64,000 nucleotides of DNA from positions 4,464,001-4,528,000 of the forward strand of contig FSRV01000001.1 of NCBI GenBank assembly GCA_900142905.1, given 5' to 3'. The DNA is from Burkholderia sp. GAS332 (GTDB lineage Bacteria; Pseudomonadota; Gammaproteobacteria; Burkholderiales; Burkholderiaceae). This document shows positions 11,203 to 19,192 of the stretch, piece by piece. A model generated the notes under the pieces. That model searched no databases. It had not been told where the DNA came from and was given only the letters and a program-made list of their open reading frames with translations. The position numbers were made by a program, and so were the translations under genes. The stretch's first letter is position 1. Each line of letters begins with the position of its first letter.

Positions 11203-11784
11203 TTATTGCTTGATGCCTTCAGCTTGAATATGCAGCTTGGTATCCATGTTGAAGCCGTACTTCGCGCCGAAATCCATGCCGTAATCGTTGCGGTTGAAAT
11301 GCGCGCTCGCTTCCACGCCGCACACTTCGCGCTTGAGCACCGGGTGCTGCATGCACTTGAACGATTCGATCGTCAGGTTCAGCGGCTTGGTCACGCCGCG
11401 GATCGTCAAGCTGCCGATCACTTCGACCGGCTTATCGCCGTCGAACTTGATATCGGTGCCTTTGTAGGTCACCGACGGATACTTGGTCACGTCGAAGAAC
11501 GTGTCTGTCTTCAGATGGTCGTCGAGCTTGGTGTTGCCGGTTTCGACCGAAGCCGGATCAACCGTGACGTCCACCGTGCCGGTTTTCGCCGCGCGGTCGA
11601 GCGTGACCGTGCCGGAGCTCTTGGTGAACTTGCCGCGCCACACCGAGAGGCCGCCGAAGTGATCCGCCTCGAAGCTCGGATACGTGTGGGTCGGGTCGAG
11701 CTGATAGGTGTCCGCTGCGGCAAACGCGCCGAGCGAGAAAGAAGAAGCCAATGCGCCGACGGCGATCAACAGGGATGTTTTCAA
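11203..11784 (-). CDS. Secreted YceI-family lipid-binding protein (second copy)
   Basis: YceI proteins are periplasmic lipocalin-like beta barrels that bind polyisoprenoid chains and are often induced by stress or high pH. I chose the TTG at 11784, which has AAGGAG 6 nt upstream. It gives 193 aa starting [15 protein letters not shown] with a signal peptide cleaved near GAFA-AAD. The family core begins [20 protein letters not shown] and includes [22 protein letters not shown]. It lies 66 bp after another yceI gene, and both follow a cytochrome b561, a pairing common in proteobacteria. The exact ligand is unknown. Confidence 0.9.
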   Translation of the reverse strand: MKTSLLIAVGALASSFSLGAFAAADTYQLDPTHTYPSFEADHFGGLSVWRGKFTKSSGTVTLDRAAKTGTVDVTVDPASVETGNTKLDDHLKTDTFFDVTKYPSVTYKGTDIKFDGDKPVEVIGSLTIRGVTKPLNLTIESFKCMQHPVLKREVCGVEASAHFNRNDYGMDFGAKYGFNMDTKLHIQAEGIKQ

Positions 11785-11850
11785 TTCATGCTCCTTATGT
11801 TTCTGCAATGCCTGAAGGAAAGCGGCTGCGCGCCAAGCGCGCAGCGAACG

Positions 11851-12414
11851 TCACTTGCGTGCTGCAACGATATGAAACTTGATCACCACCTCATCGGCGA
11901 CCACAGAAGTGTCTTTCCATTCGCCGGTGCCGATGTCGAATTGCGAACGCTTGATCGGCAGTGACCCGTCGAACGTCTGCGTCGCGCCCTGCTCGGTGAC
12001 CGTGACCGGCACCACGACGGTCTGCGATTTACCCTTGATGGTCAGCTTGCCCGTGACTTTGAACTGATTCCCGCCGGCCGGCGCAATCGCGCTCGACACG
12101 AAGGTGGCAGTCGGATAGGTCTTCGCGTCGAACCAGTCCTTGCCGCGCACCTGGTCGTTGTAGCTGTCGTCGCCGAGATCGTAAGTGCCCACGTCGATGC
12201 TGAACTGCGCACTGCCGTCGGCCGGTTTTGCCGGATCGAACTTCACCTGCGCGGTGAATTTACCGAACTTGCCTTCCACCGGCACGTTCATCTGCTTCGA
12301 CGTTGCCGTCACCGAGCTTTTAGCGACGTCGACCTGCGCGAGCGCACTGCCGGCCGCGGTCAGCGAGGCCGCCGCGACCGCGGCGAGCATGTAGCGATAA
12401 AACGAAACTTTCAT
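11851..12414 (-). CDS. Secreted YceI-family lipid-binding protein (first copy)
   Basis: The 187-aa protein starts at the ATG at 12414 (AAGGA 5 nt upstream). It has a signal peptide (MKVSFYRYMLAAVAAASLTA, cleaved after SALA). The mature part shows YceI features: FGKFTAQVKFDPAKPADGSA, then DWFDAKTYPTATFVSS and KGKSQTVVVPVTV. It differs clearly from the downstream copy, so this is an old paralogous pair rather than a recent duplication. It begins 8 bp after the cytochrome b561 gene, suggesting translational coupling and a shared role in membrane redox or isoprenoid-quinone handling, which remains inference. Confidence 0.9.
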   Translation of the reverse strand: MKVSFYRYMLAAVAAASLTAAGSALAQVDVAKSSVTATSKQMNVPVEGKFGKFTAQVKFDPAKPADGSAQFSIDVGTYDLGDDSYNDQVRGKDWFDAKTYPTATFVSSAIAPAGGNQFKVTGKLTIKGKSQTVVVPVTVTEQGATQTFDGSLPIKRSQFDIGTGEWKDTSVVADEVVIKFHIVAARK

Positions 12415-12422
12415 GGTTATCC

Positions 12423-12983
12423 TTATTTGATGAAAGGGAGCATGCGCGACAGCAGGCCGTCGCGATCCAGCCATTGATGCTTGAGCGCCGCCGCGACATG
12501 CAGCGCGACCAGCACAAGCAAGGTGTAATTCAACGCGATGTGCACGTTCTTCAGCAGTTCCTTGAGATGCGGGTCCGGTGCGATCAGACGCGGCAGCGGA
12601 ATCAGACCGAGGTACACCACCGGCACGTTGGCCGCCGAGCTATACAGATAGCCGGAGACGGGAATCACGATCATCAGCACGTAGAGCAGCAGATGCGTGA
12701 GATGCGCGGCGCCGCGCTGCCAGGCCGGCATGCGGCGCGGCATCGGCGGGGCTGCGTGGGTGGCGCGCCACAGAATGCGCAACACGGCAAGCGCGAACAC
12801 CGTCACGCCGATCCACTTGTGGTACGAAAAGTAGCGCAGCTTGGTGGGCGTGAAGCCGGGGATGTCGGTCATCACCCAACCGAGCGCGAAGCCGCACACG
12901 ATCAGCAGCGCGATCAGCCAGTGAAAGGCGATGGCAGTCCGCGTGTACGACTCGCGGCCACCGAATGAAGGATTGAGTGCCAT
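12423..12983 (-). CDS. Cytochrome b561 (CybB family)
   Basis: This is a four-span di-heme membrane cytochrome that passes electrons between quinol and periplasmic acceptors; E. coli CybB acts as a superoxide:ubiquinone oxidoreductase. The 186-aa protein shows spans at about 17-38, 55-72, 92-112 and 150-170. Candidate heme-ligand histidines sit in AIAFHWLIA, SYHKWIG, NVHIALNY and ALHVAAALKHQW. It heads a minus-strand operon with two yceI genes and is divergent from pqiA across a 417-bp gap. Confidence 0.92.
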   Translation of the reverse strand: MALNPSFGGRESYTRTAIAFHWLIALLIVCGFALGWVMTDIPGFTPTKLRYFSYHKWIGVTVFALAVLRILWRATHAAPPMPRRMPAWQRGAAHLTHLLLYVLMIVIPVSGYLYSSAANVPVVYLGLIPLPRLIAPDPHLKELLKNVHIALNYTLLVLVALHVAAALKHQWLDRDGLLSRMLPFIK

Positions 12984-13400
12984 GACAGGTCAACGCAAGC
13001 TAAGAGAAGTTAACGGCGCAGCCGACCCTGCTATTCCACGCTGCCCATGCATGTTGCATTGTGCGACTCGATAGAAAGCGTGGTGGCTGCGGCACACGCC
13101 AAGGCCGCCATGCTACCGCAAGCGGAAAAAGCTGGCAGCGGTTGCCCGGAATGCGGTCAGGCGGAAAGTTTTTATGCGTGCAGAATGGTATTGAACAATT
13201 GGGGACGAATGGTGTCAGAAGTGAGTATTTTTATGTAAGACTAGCCCTGCCTCCGATGCCGCCTGGTCCACCGGTTGCACCGGATGCAATGGCCGGCCCG
13301 ACGACGAAGCGCGTTTGGTACTATTGCTCCACGCTTTCTCCCGGCCTGCCCTAAAACCGGCATTGCATGCTTCCCCTCACGTCGTTCGCCCTTCTGCCGT
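12984..13400. other. 417-bp divergent intergenic region without a recognisable gene
   Basis: It separates the cytochrome b561 operon from the pqi operon and must hold promoters for both. I see no RNA gene, terminator or convincing coding frame. One 63-codon frame at 13047-13238 has no ribosome site and no family likeness. Confidence 0.5.
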
Positions 13401-14156
13401 ATGGAACATGACAACCTGATCGCGTGCCATGAATGCGATGCGCTGTTCCGCAAGCCCCGGCTTGTCGGGCGGGTGGTCGCATGCTGTCCGCGCTGCGGCG
13501 CGACGCTCTATCGCGGCGTCTCCCGCAAGCTCGACAGTATTTGTGCGATGACACTGGCCGCGCTGATCACCTTCGTGATCGCCCAGGCTTTCCCGATCGT
13601 CGAACTCGAAACCAGCGGCATCACCTCGCAAACCACGCTGTTCGGCGCGCTCATCGCGCTGTGGGGCGAGGACATGCAGATCGTCGCGGTCATGGTGTTC
13701 TGTTCGACCATTCTGTTCCCGCTGACCGAGCTGGTCGCCCTGCTCTACGTGCTGATCCCCCTGCGCGCCGGCTACGTGCCACCCGCCTTCAACCGCGTAT
13801 TGCGCGCCATTCAATTCGTGCGGCCGTGGGGCATGATCGAAGTGTTCATGCTCGGCGTGCTGATCACCATTGTGAAGATGGTGAGTCTCGCGCGCGTGAT
13901 TCCCGAAGCAGCGCTATTCGCGTTCGGTGTGCTGACGCTGATGATCGCGGTGGTCCTCACGTTCGATCCACGCGTGCTGTGGGACCTTGCCGACGAAATG
14001 GAAAACCCCAACCAGAAACCGCAGCCGCGAAGCTCCGCGGACAGTGCGGCGGCTGCCGTCAGTTCGCTTGCCGGGCCACCCCCGCCGCCTGACGTGCAAG
14101 GCGCGCCCCAATCCGCATTGCCACCGGGCGTGCCGCCGGCGCCGCATCAGGGATGA
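13401..14156 (+). CDS. Paraquat-inducible protein A domain protein (first PqiA half)
   Basis: This inner-membrane protein of the Pqi intermembrane lipid-transport system corresponds to one repeat of E. coli PqiA, which is a two-repeat protein of about 417 aa. From the ATG at 13401 it has 251 aa. A cytoplasmic zinc-ribbon-like segment comes first (CHEC at 9-12, CPRC at 29-32), then four spans (starting near 51, 88, 137 and 168) with the PqiA core QAFPIVELETSG. The C-terminus is a Pro-rich tail (SLAGPPPPPDVQG). The second half follows 7 bp later. Confidence 0.9.
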   Translation: MEHDNLIACHECDALFRKPRLVGRVVACCPRCGATLYRGVSRKLDSICAMTLAALITFVIAQAFPIVELETSGITSQTTLFGALIALWGEDMQIVAVMVFCSTILFPLTELVALLYVLIPLRAGYVPPAFNRVLRAIQFVRPWGMIEVFMLGVLITIVKMVSLARVIPEAALFAFGVLTLMIAVVLTFDPRVLWDLADEMENPNQKPQPRSSADSAAAAVSSLAGPPPPPDVQGAPQSALPPGVPPAPHQG

Positions 14157-14163
14157 GTGCACG

Positions 14164-14814
14164 ATGAAATACGTGACCGCCAAGCGCGCGGGTCTGGTCG
14201 CTTGCCATGCGTGCGGACGCGTCGAGCCGCGTATCCGCTCCGTCACGCCGCAGCACTGTGGACGCTGCGGCGCGGTCCTTCACTCGCGCCACCCCGATAG
14301 CCTGATGCGCACCTGGGCACTGCTGATCGCCGCGGCCTTGCTGTATATTCCCGCGAATCTGCTGCCGGTGATGCATACGTCCTCGCTACTCGGTTCGGAA
14401 GACGACACCATCATGAGCGGTGTCGTGTACTTCTGGACCTCGGGCGACTGGCCGTTGGCCGTGATCGTGTTCATCGCCAGCATCATGGTGCCGATGCTCA
14501 AGCTCAGTGTGCTGGTGCTGCTCACAGCCACCGCGCAGCGCCGCTCGCGCTGGCGGCCGGATCAGCGCACCACGCTGTACCGGATGGTCGAAAAGATCGG
14601 GCGCTGGTCGATGCTCGACGTGTTCGTCGTCACACTGACCGTCGCGCTGGTGCGTTTCAAGTCGCTTGCTGTGATCACGGCCGGGCCGGGCGCAATCGCC
14701 TTCGGCTCGGTGGTGATTCTGACGATGATGGCATCCATGCAATTCGATCCACGGCTCATCTGGGACAACGTGGAAGGCAGCACTCAAAAACCTCAGGACC
14801 TCGACCATGACTAG
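14164..14814 (+). CDS. Paraquat-inducible protein A domain protein (second PqiA half)
   Basis: The 216-aa product has the same plan as the preceding gene. A double zinc-ribbon-like motif (CHAC near 17, CGRC near 38) is followed by four spans, with LYIPANLLPVM and the conserved GDWPLAVIVFIASIMVPMLKL. Together the two genes equal the fused PqiA of enterobacteria. The stop overlaps the pqiB start by 8 bp, so translation is coupled. PqiA is thought to act as the membrane anchor or permease for the MCE protein PqiB. Confidence 0.9.
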   Translation: MKYVTAKRAGLVACHACGRVEPRIRSVTPQHCGRCGAVLHSRHPDSLMRTWALLIAAALLYIPANLLPVMHTSSLLGSEDDTIMSGVVYFWTSGDWPLAVIVFIASIMVPMLKLSVLVLLTATAQRRSRWRPDQRTTLYRMVEKIGRWSMLDVFVVTLTVALVRFKSLAVITAGPGAIAFGSVVILTMMASMQFDPRLIWDNVEGSTQKPQDLDHD

Positions 14815-16465
14815 CCCGCAAGGACCGACGCCCGCCTCCGATGCGCCGCGCAACGATTCGAACGGACCCAAGCTGCCGCCCCAACTGCCAGACCCCGACA
14901 TCGAGCCGCGCAGCCGCTGGCTGCCCTCGCTCGTCTGGGTGATTCCGCTGATCGCCGCGCTGATCGGCCTCGCGCTCGTGATCAAGTCGGTGACCGAAAA
15001 AGGCCCGACCATCACAATCACGTTCACCAGCGCCGAAGGGCTCGAGCCCGGCAAGACCAAGGTCAAGTACAAGGACGTCGACGTCGGCTCGGTGAAGACC
15101 ATCACGCTCTCGAAAGATCTGTCGCACGTGCTGGTTCAGGTGCAGCTCACCAAGGAAGGCGAAGACTTCGCGGTCAAGGATTCGCGCTTCTGGGTGGTGC
15201 GCCCTCGGGTCGGCGCGAGTGGCGTGTCCGGACTGACCACGCTGCTTTCGGGCGCCTACATCGGCGCGGACGCCGGCCATTCACCGGACACCGAGAAGGA
15301 CTTCGTCGGCCTCGAAACGCCGCCGCCTATCACCGGCGACCAGAAGGGCCACCAGTTCGTTCTGCACGGCGAGTCGCTTGGCTCGATCGACATCGGCTCG
15401 CCGATTTTCTACCGGCGCGTACAGGTCGGCCAGGTGGTCGGCTTCTCGCTGGACAAGGACGGCACCGGCGTGACGATGCAGGTGTTCGTGTCGGCGCCAT
15501 TCGACCAGTACGTCGGCACCAATTCGCGCTGGTGGCATGCGAGCGGCGTCGATCTGCGGCTCGATTCGAGCGGCTTCAAGCTGAATACGCAGTCGCTTGC
15601 GACGGTGATCGTCGGTGGCCTGTCGTTCCAGTCGCCGCCTGGTCAGGGTGTCGGCGCGCAGGCGCCGAACAACATGACGTTCCGCCTCGGCTCGGATGAA
15701 CAGGACGCGATGCGCGAACCGGACGGCGTCCCATTGCGTGTGGTGATGAACTTCAATCAGTCGCTGCGTGGGCTATCGGTCGGCGCGACGGTCGATTTCC
15801 GCGGCATCGTGCTCGGTCAGGTGACCAACATCGGTATCGACTACGATCCGAAGACGCGCAGCTTCACGATGCCGGTGACGATGAACCTGTACCCGGACCG
15901 CCTCGGCAAGCGTTTCCGCGAAACCGCGCCGACGCCGGGCACCCTCGCGGGGCAAACCTTGCTGCAACAGCTCGTCAAGCATGGTCTGCGCGGCCAGTTG
16001 CGCACCGGCAATCTGATTACGAGCCAGTTGTACGTGGCGCTCGATATCTTCCCGAAAGCGCCGCCGGCCACGGTTGACGTCACGGGCGATCCGCTCGAAT
16101 TGCCGACCATTCCGAACACGCTCGACGAACTGCAACTGCAAGTCGCCGACATTGCGAAGAAGCTCGACAAGGTGCCGTTCGACGAGATCGGTACGAACCT
16201 GAACAGCGCGCTGAAGAATGCTGACCAGCTGTTCACGCGACTCGACAAGGAAGTCGTGCCGGAGGCGCGCGACACCCTGGCGGCGGCGAAACAGACTTTC
16301 GGTTCGGCCCAGGCGACGTTGCAGCAGGACTCGCCGTTGCAGTCGGATGTTCATCAGGCGTTGCAGGAACTGACCCGCACGTTGCAGTCGCTGAATGCGC
16401 TGTCGGATTATCTGGAGCGTCATCCGGAATCGTTATTGCGCGGTAAATCAGGAGATAAACCATGA
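14807..16465 (+). CDS. pqiB: Intermembrane transport MCE protein PqiB
   Basis: PqiB forms a hexameric tunnel of stacked MCE rings bridging inner and outer membranes for lipid traffic. The 552-aa protein has one N-terminal span (about 40-62, WLPSLVWVIPLIAALIGLAL). Three MCE domains follow (near 65-160, 175-260 and 290-400; each with a G-x-P/T-V-x-Y/F-x-G type core such as GSPIFYRRVQVGQVVG). The C-terminal helical needle region (about 430-550) includes FDEIGTNLNSALKNADQLF. Length matches E. coli PqiB (546). It overlaps both neighbours (8 and 4 bp), the pattern of a tight pqiA-pqiB-pqiC operon. Confidence 0.95.
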   Translation: MTSPQGPTPASDAPRNDSNGPKLPPQLPDPDIEPRSRWLPSLVWVIPLIAALIGLALVIKSVTEKGPTITITFTSAEGLEPGKTKVKYKDVDVGSVKTITLSKDLSHVLVQVQLTKEGEDFAVKDSRFWVVRPRVGASGVSGLTTLLSGAYIGADAGHSPDTEKDFVGLETPPPITGDQKGHQFVLHGESLGSIDIGSPIFYRRVQVGQVVGFSLDKDGTGVTMQVFVSAPFDQYVGTNSRWWHASGVDLRLDSSGFKLNTQSLATVIVGGLSFQSPPGQGVGAQAPNNMTFRLGSDEQDAMREPDGVPLRVVMNFNQSLRGLSVGATVDFRGIVLGQVTNIGIDYDPKTRSFTMPVTMNLYPDRLGKRFRETAPTPGTLAGQTLLQQLVKHGLRGQLRTGNLITSQLYVALDIFPKAPPATVDVTGDPLELPTIPNTLDELQLQVADIAKKLDKVPFDEIGTNLNSALKNADQLFTRLDKEVVPEARDTLAAAKQTFGSAQATLQQDSPLQSDVHQALQELTRTLQSLNALSDYLERHPESLLRGKSGDKP

Positions 16466-17190
16466 TGTTTGCCCGGCTCCCCCGCCCGCCGCGCGGGCTT
16501 GTGCGCGGCGCTGTTTATGTCGGTGCTCTGGCCGGACTGGTGGCGATGGCGGCGTGTTCGTCGCCGAGCAGCCGCTTTTATACGCTCGGCGCGGATGGCG
16601 CGGCTGCCGGATCCGCGGCGCCGGTTAGCGCCCGGACGTCGGCTGCGCCGGCGTGGCTGATTGAAGTCGCGCCGATCGATGTCCCGCCGCAGGTGGCGAA
16701 GAATCAGCTGGTAGTGCAGACGGGACCGACGCAGGTTCAGGTGCTCGAACAGGAGCGTTGGGCTTCGTTGCCGGGTGACGAGATTCGTCGGGCGTTGTCG
16801 ACGAGTCTGACGCAGCAGTTGGGTACGATCGATGTGTATGGGACTGCGTATTCGGATGCGACGCCGGTGTACCGGGTTAGCATGAATGTGCAGCGGTTCG
16901 AGTCATGGCCGGGGTCGCATGCGTTGATCGATGCGGTTTGGAGTGTGCGGGCTGTGCGGGGTACGGCTGTGATGACTTGCCGGAGTGTGGTGAGTGAGCC
17001 GGTTAGCGGTGGGTATGATGCGCTTGTTGATGGGCATCGGGCCGCGTTGCAGCAGATTGCTGGGCAGGTGGCTAGCGCTGTGAAGACTATGGCCGCTGCT
17101 GCTCCGCAAGGGAAGGTTGGGGCTAAGGGTGCTGGTTTTGCCGTGCCGGCGTGTCCTTCTGCTGTTGCTGCTGCTGGTGCGAGTAGTTGA
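16462..17190 (+). CDS. pqiC: PqiC-type outer-membrane lipoprotein (ABC-type auxiliary component)
   Basis: PqiC is the outer-membrane lipoprotein that docks on the PqiB needle. The 242-aa protein has a signal peptide ending in a lipobox (VAMAAC, Cys at about 32). The family core follows: SRFYTLG, then WLIEVAPIDVPPQVAKNQLVVQTG and a C-terminal QIAGQVASAVK helix. It overlaps pqiB by 4 bp. From about 16,780 onward the coding strand becomes strikingly G+T rich (codons such as GGG, GTG, TGT), unlike the C-ending codons upstream. This drift continues into the repeat island downstream. Confidence 0.88.
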   Translation: MMFARLPRPPRGLVRGAVYVGALAGLVAMAACSSPSSRFYTLGADGAAAGSAAPVSARTSAAPAWLIEVAPIDVPPQVAKNQLVVQTGPTQVQVLEQERWASLPGDEIRRALSTSLTQQLGTIDVYGTAYSDATPVYRVSMNVQRFESWPGSHALIDAVWSVRAVRGTAVMTCRSVVSEPVSGGYDALVDGHRAALQQIAGQVASAVKTMAAAAPQGKVGAKGAGFAVPACPSAVAAAGASS

Positions 17191-17266
17191 CGGTTTTGTT
17201 TGCCCTGCGGGCGCGTGGTTGTTTGCAGGCGCTTCGCGGGGTGATGTTTTCGGTTGGGGCCTGGCG

Positions 17267-17407
17267 GTGTTGACATTTCCTTGGGTTGGTTGCCCGCGCG
17301 GCGCTTTCTTGACTGTGAGCCTATGGCGTTGGCCTTTCCTTGATCTGTTTGCCTGCGCGGCGCTTTCTGTCTGTTTGCCTACAGCGTTGGCCTTTCCTTG
17401 ATCTGAC
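17267..17407. repeat. About 58-bp tandem repeat, two full copies plus a partial third
   Basis: Copies begin at about 17267 (degenerate), 17326 and 17384. They share GCGTTGGCCTTTCCTTGATC at the start, and the first two share GCGCGGCGCTTTCT in the middle. The third copy runs into the 85-bp perfect inverted arm. The array is non-coding and G+T rich. Confidence 0.7.
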
Positions 17408-17468
17408 TTTTTGGCCTCTCCTTGATTTGTTAGTGGTCTATTAGCGTTGCCCCTGTGCGGGGCGGCAC
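17384..17468. repeat. Left outer arm (85 bp) of a long inverted repeat
   Basis: The reverse complement of these 85 bases is identical at every position to 19332-19416. The arm ends exactly at the CAC target duplication of the IS3 element; its inner continuation resumes after the IS at 18711. Confidence 0.95.
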
Positions 17469-17510
17469 TGTAGTGGTCAAGTAAACATGGACACCCTGAA
17501 AGGGGAAACA

Positions 17511-18347
17511 TTAAAAAAGTGAAGCTTCGCATCGTGCCGGCGGTAGATCGTCTGCCGCCGAATGAATGCGCCTGTAGTTGTAAAAGCCGTCGATGTAGGC
17601 CCCGATGTCGCGTTCGGCATGCGCGTGATCGGGGTACCCTTTCTCGTTGATCCATTCGCTTTTCAGACTTCTAAAGAATCGTTCCACCGGCGCGTTGTCC
17701 CAGCAGTTTCCCTTTCTGCTCATGCTCTGGATGATGCTGTTTGCCTTCAGTTCGTTCACGAAGTGCGCGCTGGTGTACTGGCATCCCTGATCCGAGTGGA
17801 ACATCAGGCCCGGCGGCGGCTTTCGATGGTCCCGAGCCTGCTGCAAAGCCTTTAGAACCAGCACCGTGTCGGGCACCAGTGCAAACGCCCAGCCGACGAT
17901 ACGGCGCGAATACAGATCCATCACGATAGCCAGGTAGGACCAGCCCTGAAGCGTTCTCACGTAGGTAATGTCTCCCGCCCACACCTGGTTGATCGACGGC
18001 GGCTCGAAACGACGCTCAAGCAGATTCGGGGCAACCAGTGCTTCACCGTCAGCTTTGCGGTAGCGATGCGTCCGTCGTCGGGCCACCGCCAGTTGCGCCT
18101 CCTTCATCAATGAGCGTGCGCGGTAACGTCCTATCGCGTGGCCTCGCTGCTGCAATGCCAGGGCCATCCTGCGGCTGCCATAGCTGGCGCGGCTTTCGCG
18201 GTGAATTTCACGCACTGCCGCGAGCAGGGTGGGTGAAGCAGCGGCCTTGACGGGCCGCCCGGCAAAGGCGTAATAGCTGCTTCGCGGCACCTTCAGCAAC
18301 CGGCACATCACATTCACTGGCCAGGCCTTCTTCAGCGAATGGATCAC
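17511..18347 (-). CDS. IS3-family transposase OrfB (DDE integrase catalytic domain)
   Basis: This is the catalytic half of the transposase. The 278-aa frame has an N-terminal HTH_21-like region (YGSRRMALALQQRGHAIGR) and a retroviral-integrase-type DDE core: Asp in WAGDITYV, Asp in FHSDQGCQYTS and Glu in NAPVERFFRSLKSE. The C-terminal YNYRRIHSA motif is typical of IS3. The initiating codon shown is a GTG at 18347. In practice the active product is probably an OrfAB fusion made by -1 frameshifting in orfA, since the frame is open back to the A7 tract. Confidence 0.95.
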   Translation of the reverse strand: MIHSLKKAWPVNVMCRLLKVPRSSYYAFAGRPVKAAASPTLLAAVREIHRESRASYGSRRMALALQQRGHAIGRYRARSLMKEAQLAVARRRTHRYRKADGEALVAPNLLERRFEPPSINQVWAGDITYVRTLQGWSYLAIVMDLYSRRIVGWAFALVPDTVLVLKALQQARDHRKPPPGLMFHSDQGCQYTSAHFVNELKANSIIQSMSRKGNCWDNAPVERFFRSLKSEWINEKGYPDHAHAERDIGAYIDGFYNYRRIHSAADDLPPARCEASLF

Positions 18348-18646
18348 TTCGAGGAGCGATCCATTTCCTTGACGAAGAAGGCCGTGGATTTTTTTAGTAT
18401 CTCGCGCTCCCTTTCGAGCTCGATTACCCGCGCTTCCAGTTCCCGGATCCGCCGCTGATCAGCCGTGATCTGCACCTCCGTGCGCGGCGGCTCGGCCTGT
18501 TCAGCTCGCCACTGCGCGACCCATCGCCGCAACGCCGTGTCCCCCACGCCCAGTGCCTCGCAGGCCTTGGCGAATGAATAACCCTGCGCCACGACCAGTT
18601 GCACCGCTTCTGCCTTGAATTCGTCGCTTATGTTCCGTCTGCTCAT
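18344..18646 (-). CDS. IS3-family transposase OrfA (helix-turn-helix, leucine zipper)
   Basis: This 100-aa DNA-binding protein starts MSRRNISDEFKAEAVQLVV. It has an HTH_Tnp_1 domain (about 8-50) and a C-terminal coiled coil (IRELEARVIELEREREILKK, 68-87) for multimerisation. It overlaps orfB by 4 bp; slippage at the A7 tract near its end would fuse it to the catalytic domain. Confidence 0.93.
   Translation of the reverse strand: MSRRNISDEFKAEAVQLVVAQGYSFAKACEALGVGDTALRRWVAQWRAEQAEPPRTEVQITADQRRIRELEARVIELEREREILKKSTAFFVKEMDRSSK
18389..18395 (-). promoter_or_regulatory. A7 slippery tract for -1 frameshift between orfA and orfB
   Basis: On the minus strand seven A's follow CT, read in the orfA frame as CTA-AAA-AAA. 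A -1 shift there gives an open reading through LKKIHGLLRQGNGSLLEV directly into the OrfB frame, as expected for IS3-family OrfAB production. Confidence 0.8.
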
Positions 18647-18710
18647 CTCTCACCTCAGTTGGAGAATTATCCCCTTTAGAGGTGTCCAGAGTCATTGGAC
18701 CACTACACAC

Positions 18711-18846
18711 TTACTTTCTTTGCCGCCGCAAAGAAAGATAAGCAAAGAAAGCGGCTAGAAGCCCCTGCTAAGCGGGTCCCCCGCACAGCTACGGTAGTGG
18801 TGCATCTGGAATCTGTGCCCTCGCACATTCAGCCTTGGTGACAAAG
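18711..18846. repeat. Left inner arm of the long inverted repeat
   Basis: It is the inverted counterpart of about 19193-19331 at roughly 90% identity by eye. It contains a hairpin with a 10-bp stem (CTTTCTTTGC / GCAAAGAAAG, 18714-18737). Before the IS insertion it was continuous with 17384-17468. Confidence 0.9.
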
Positions 18847-18953
18847 CAGTCATACTTCCGGCGGCGCTGCGCGCGCCGAAGAGCAATTCTTAAAACCACC
18901 CGCTACGTTTAAGCTCTCGTGTCTTGCGCTGCACCGTAACTCGTCATTGCATC

Positions 18954-19031
18954 GCCACTGCGAGTGCCACTGCCACTGCCACTGCGAGTGCGAGTGCGAG
19001 TGCGAGTGCGAGTGCGAGTGCGAGTGCGAGT
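18954..19031. repeat. Hexanucleotide tandem array, 13 units of GCGAGT/GCCACT
   Basis: Units in order: GCCACT, GCGAGT, three GCCACT, then eight GCGAGT. No unit creates a stop, so open frames pass through with Cys/His/Glu or Arg/Val repeats, but no gene signals support coding. It sits near the centre of the inverted-repeat element. Confidence 0.95.
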
Positions 19032-19192
19032 GCGACAGATCGAGATTTCATTTGAAGTGTGGTTCGCCCATGAATGCAGAGGCGCTTCGGCGAGGCGAGG
19101 CCGATGGCCCCCACCGCCCCCAAACGAAGCCCTTGGTTTCCCTGGCAGACCCATCCGCGACGCACGCAGTGCGGAGTGGGCGCTGATGAGCC

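Larger units (their letters stand above)
17469..18707 (-). mobile_element. Complete IS3-family insertion sequence, 1,239 bp
   Basis: The ends are imperfect inverted repeats of about 37 bp starting TGTAGTGGTC on both sides. The element is flanked by a 3-bp direct duplication CAC (17466-17468 and 18708-18710), normal for IS3-type transposition. Inside are orfA and orfB with a frameshift signal. Both appear intact, so it may be active. It split one arm of a pre-existing inverted repeat; the other arm at 19328-19340 still shows the uninterrupted sequence. No gene was broken. Confidence 0.96.

Noticed and set aside
13047-13238. 63-codon frame with a CPECG motif before the pqi genes
   Set aside because: No ribosome site, no signal peptide or conserved pattern; a CxxC pair alone in a GC-rich spacer is weak evidence.
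16903-17655. 250-codon minus-strand frame across pqiC and the repeat island
   Set aside because: It spans the IS boundary and the antisense of a well-supported gene; Arg/Ser/Pro-rich composition follows from the G+T-rich plus strand.
18947-19186. Open frame coding for alternating His-Cys and Glu-Cys residues
   Set aside because: It is produced by the GCGAGT/GCCACT microsatellite, which has no stop in any frame. It lacks a ribosome site and continues into non-coding repeat arms.
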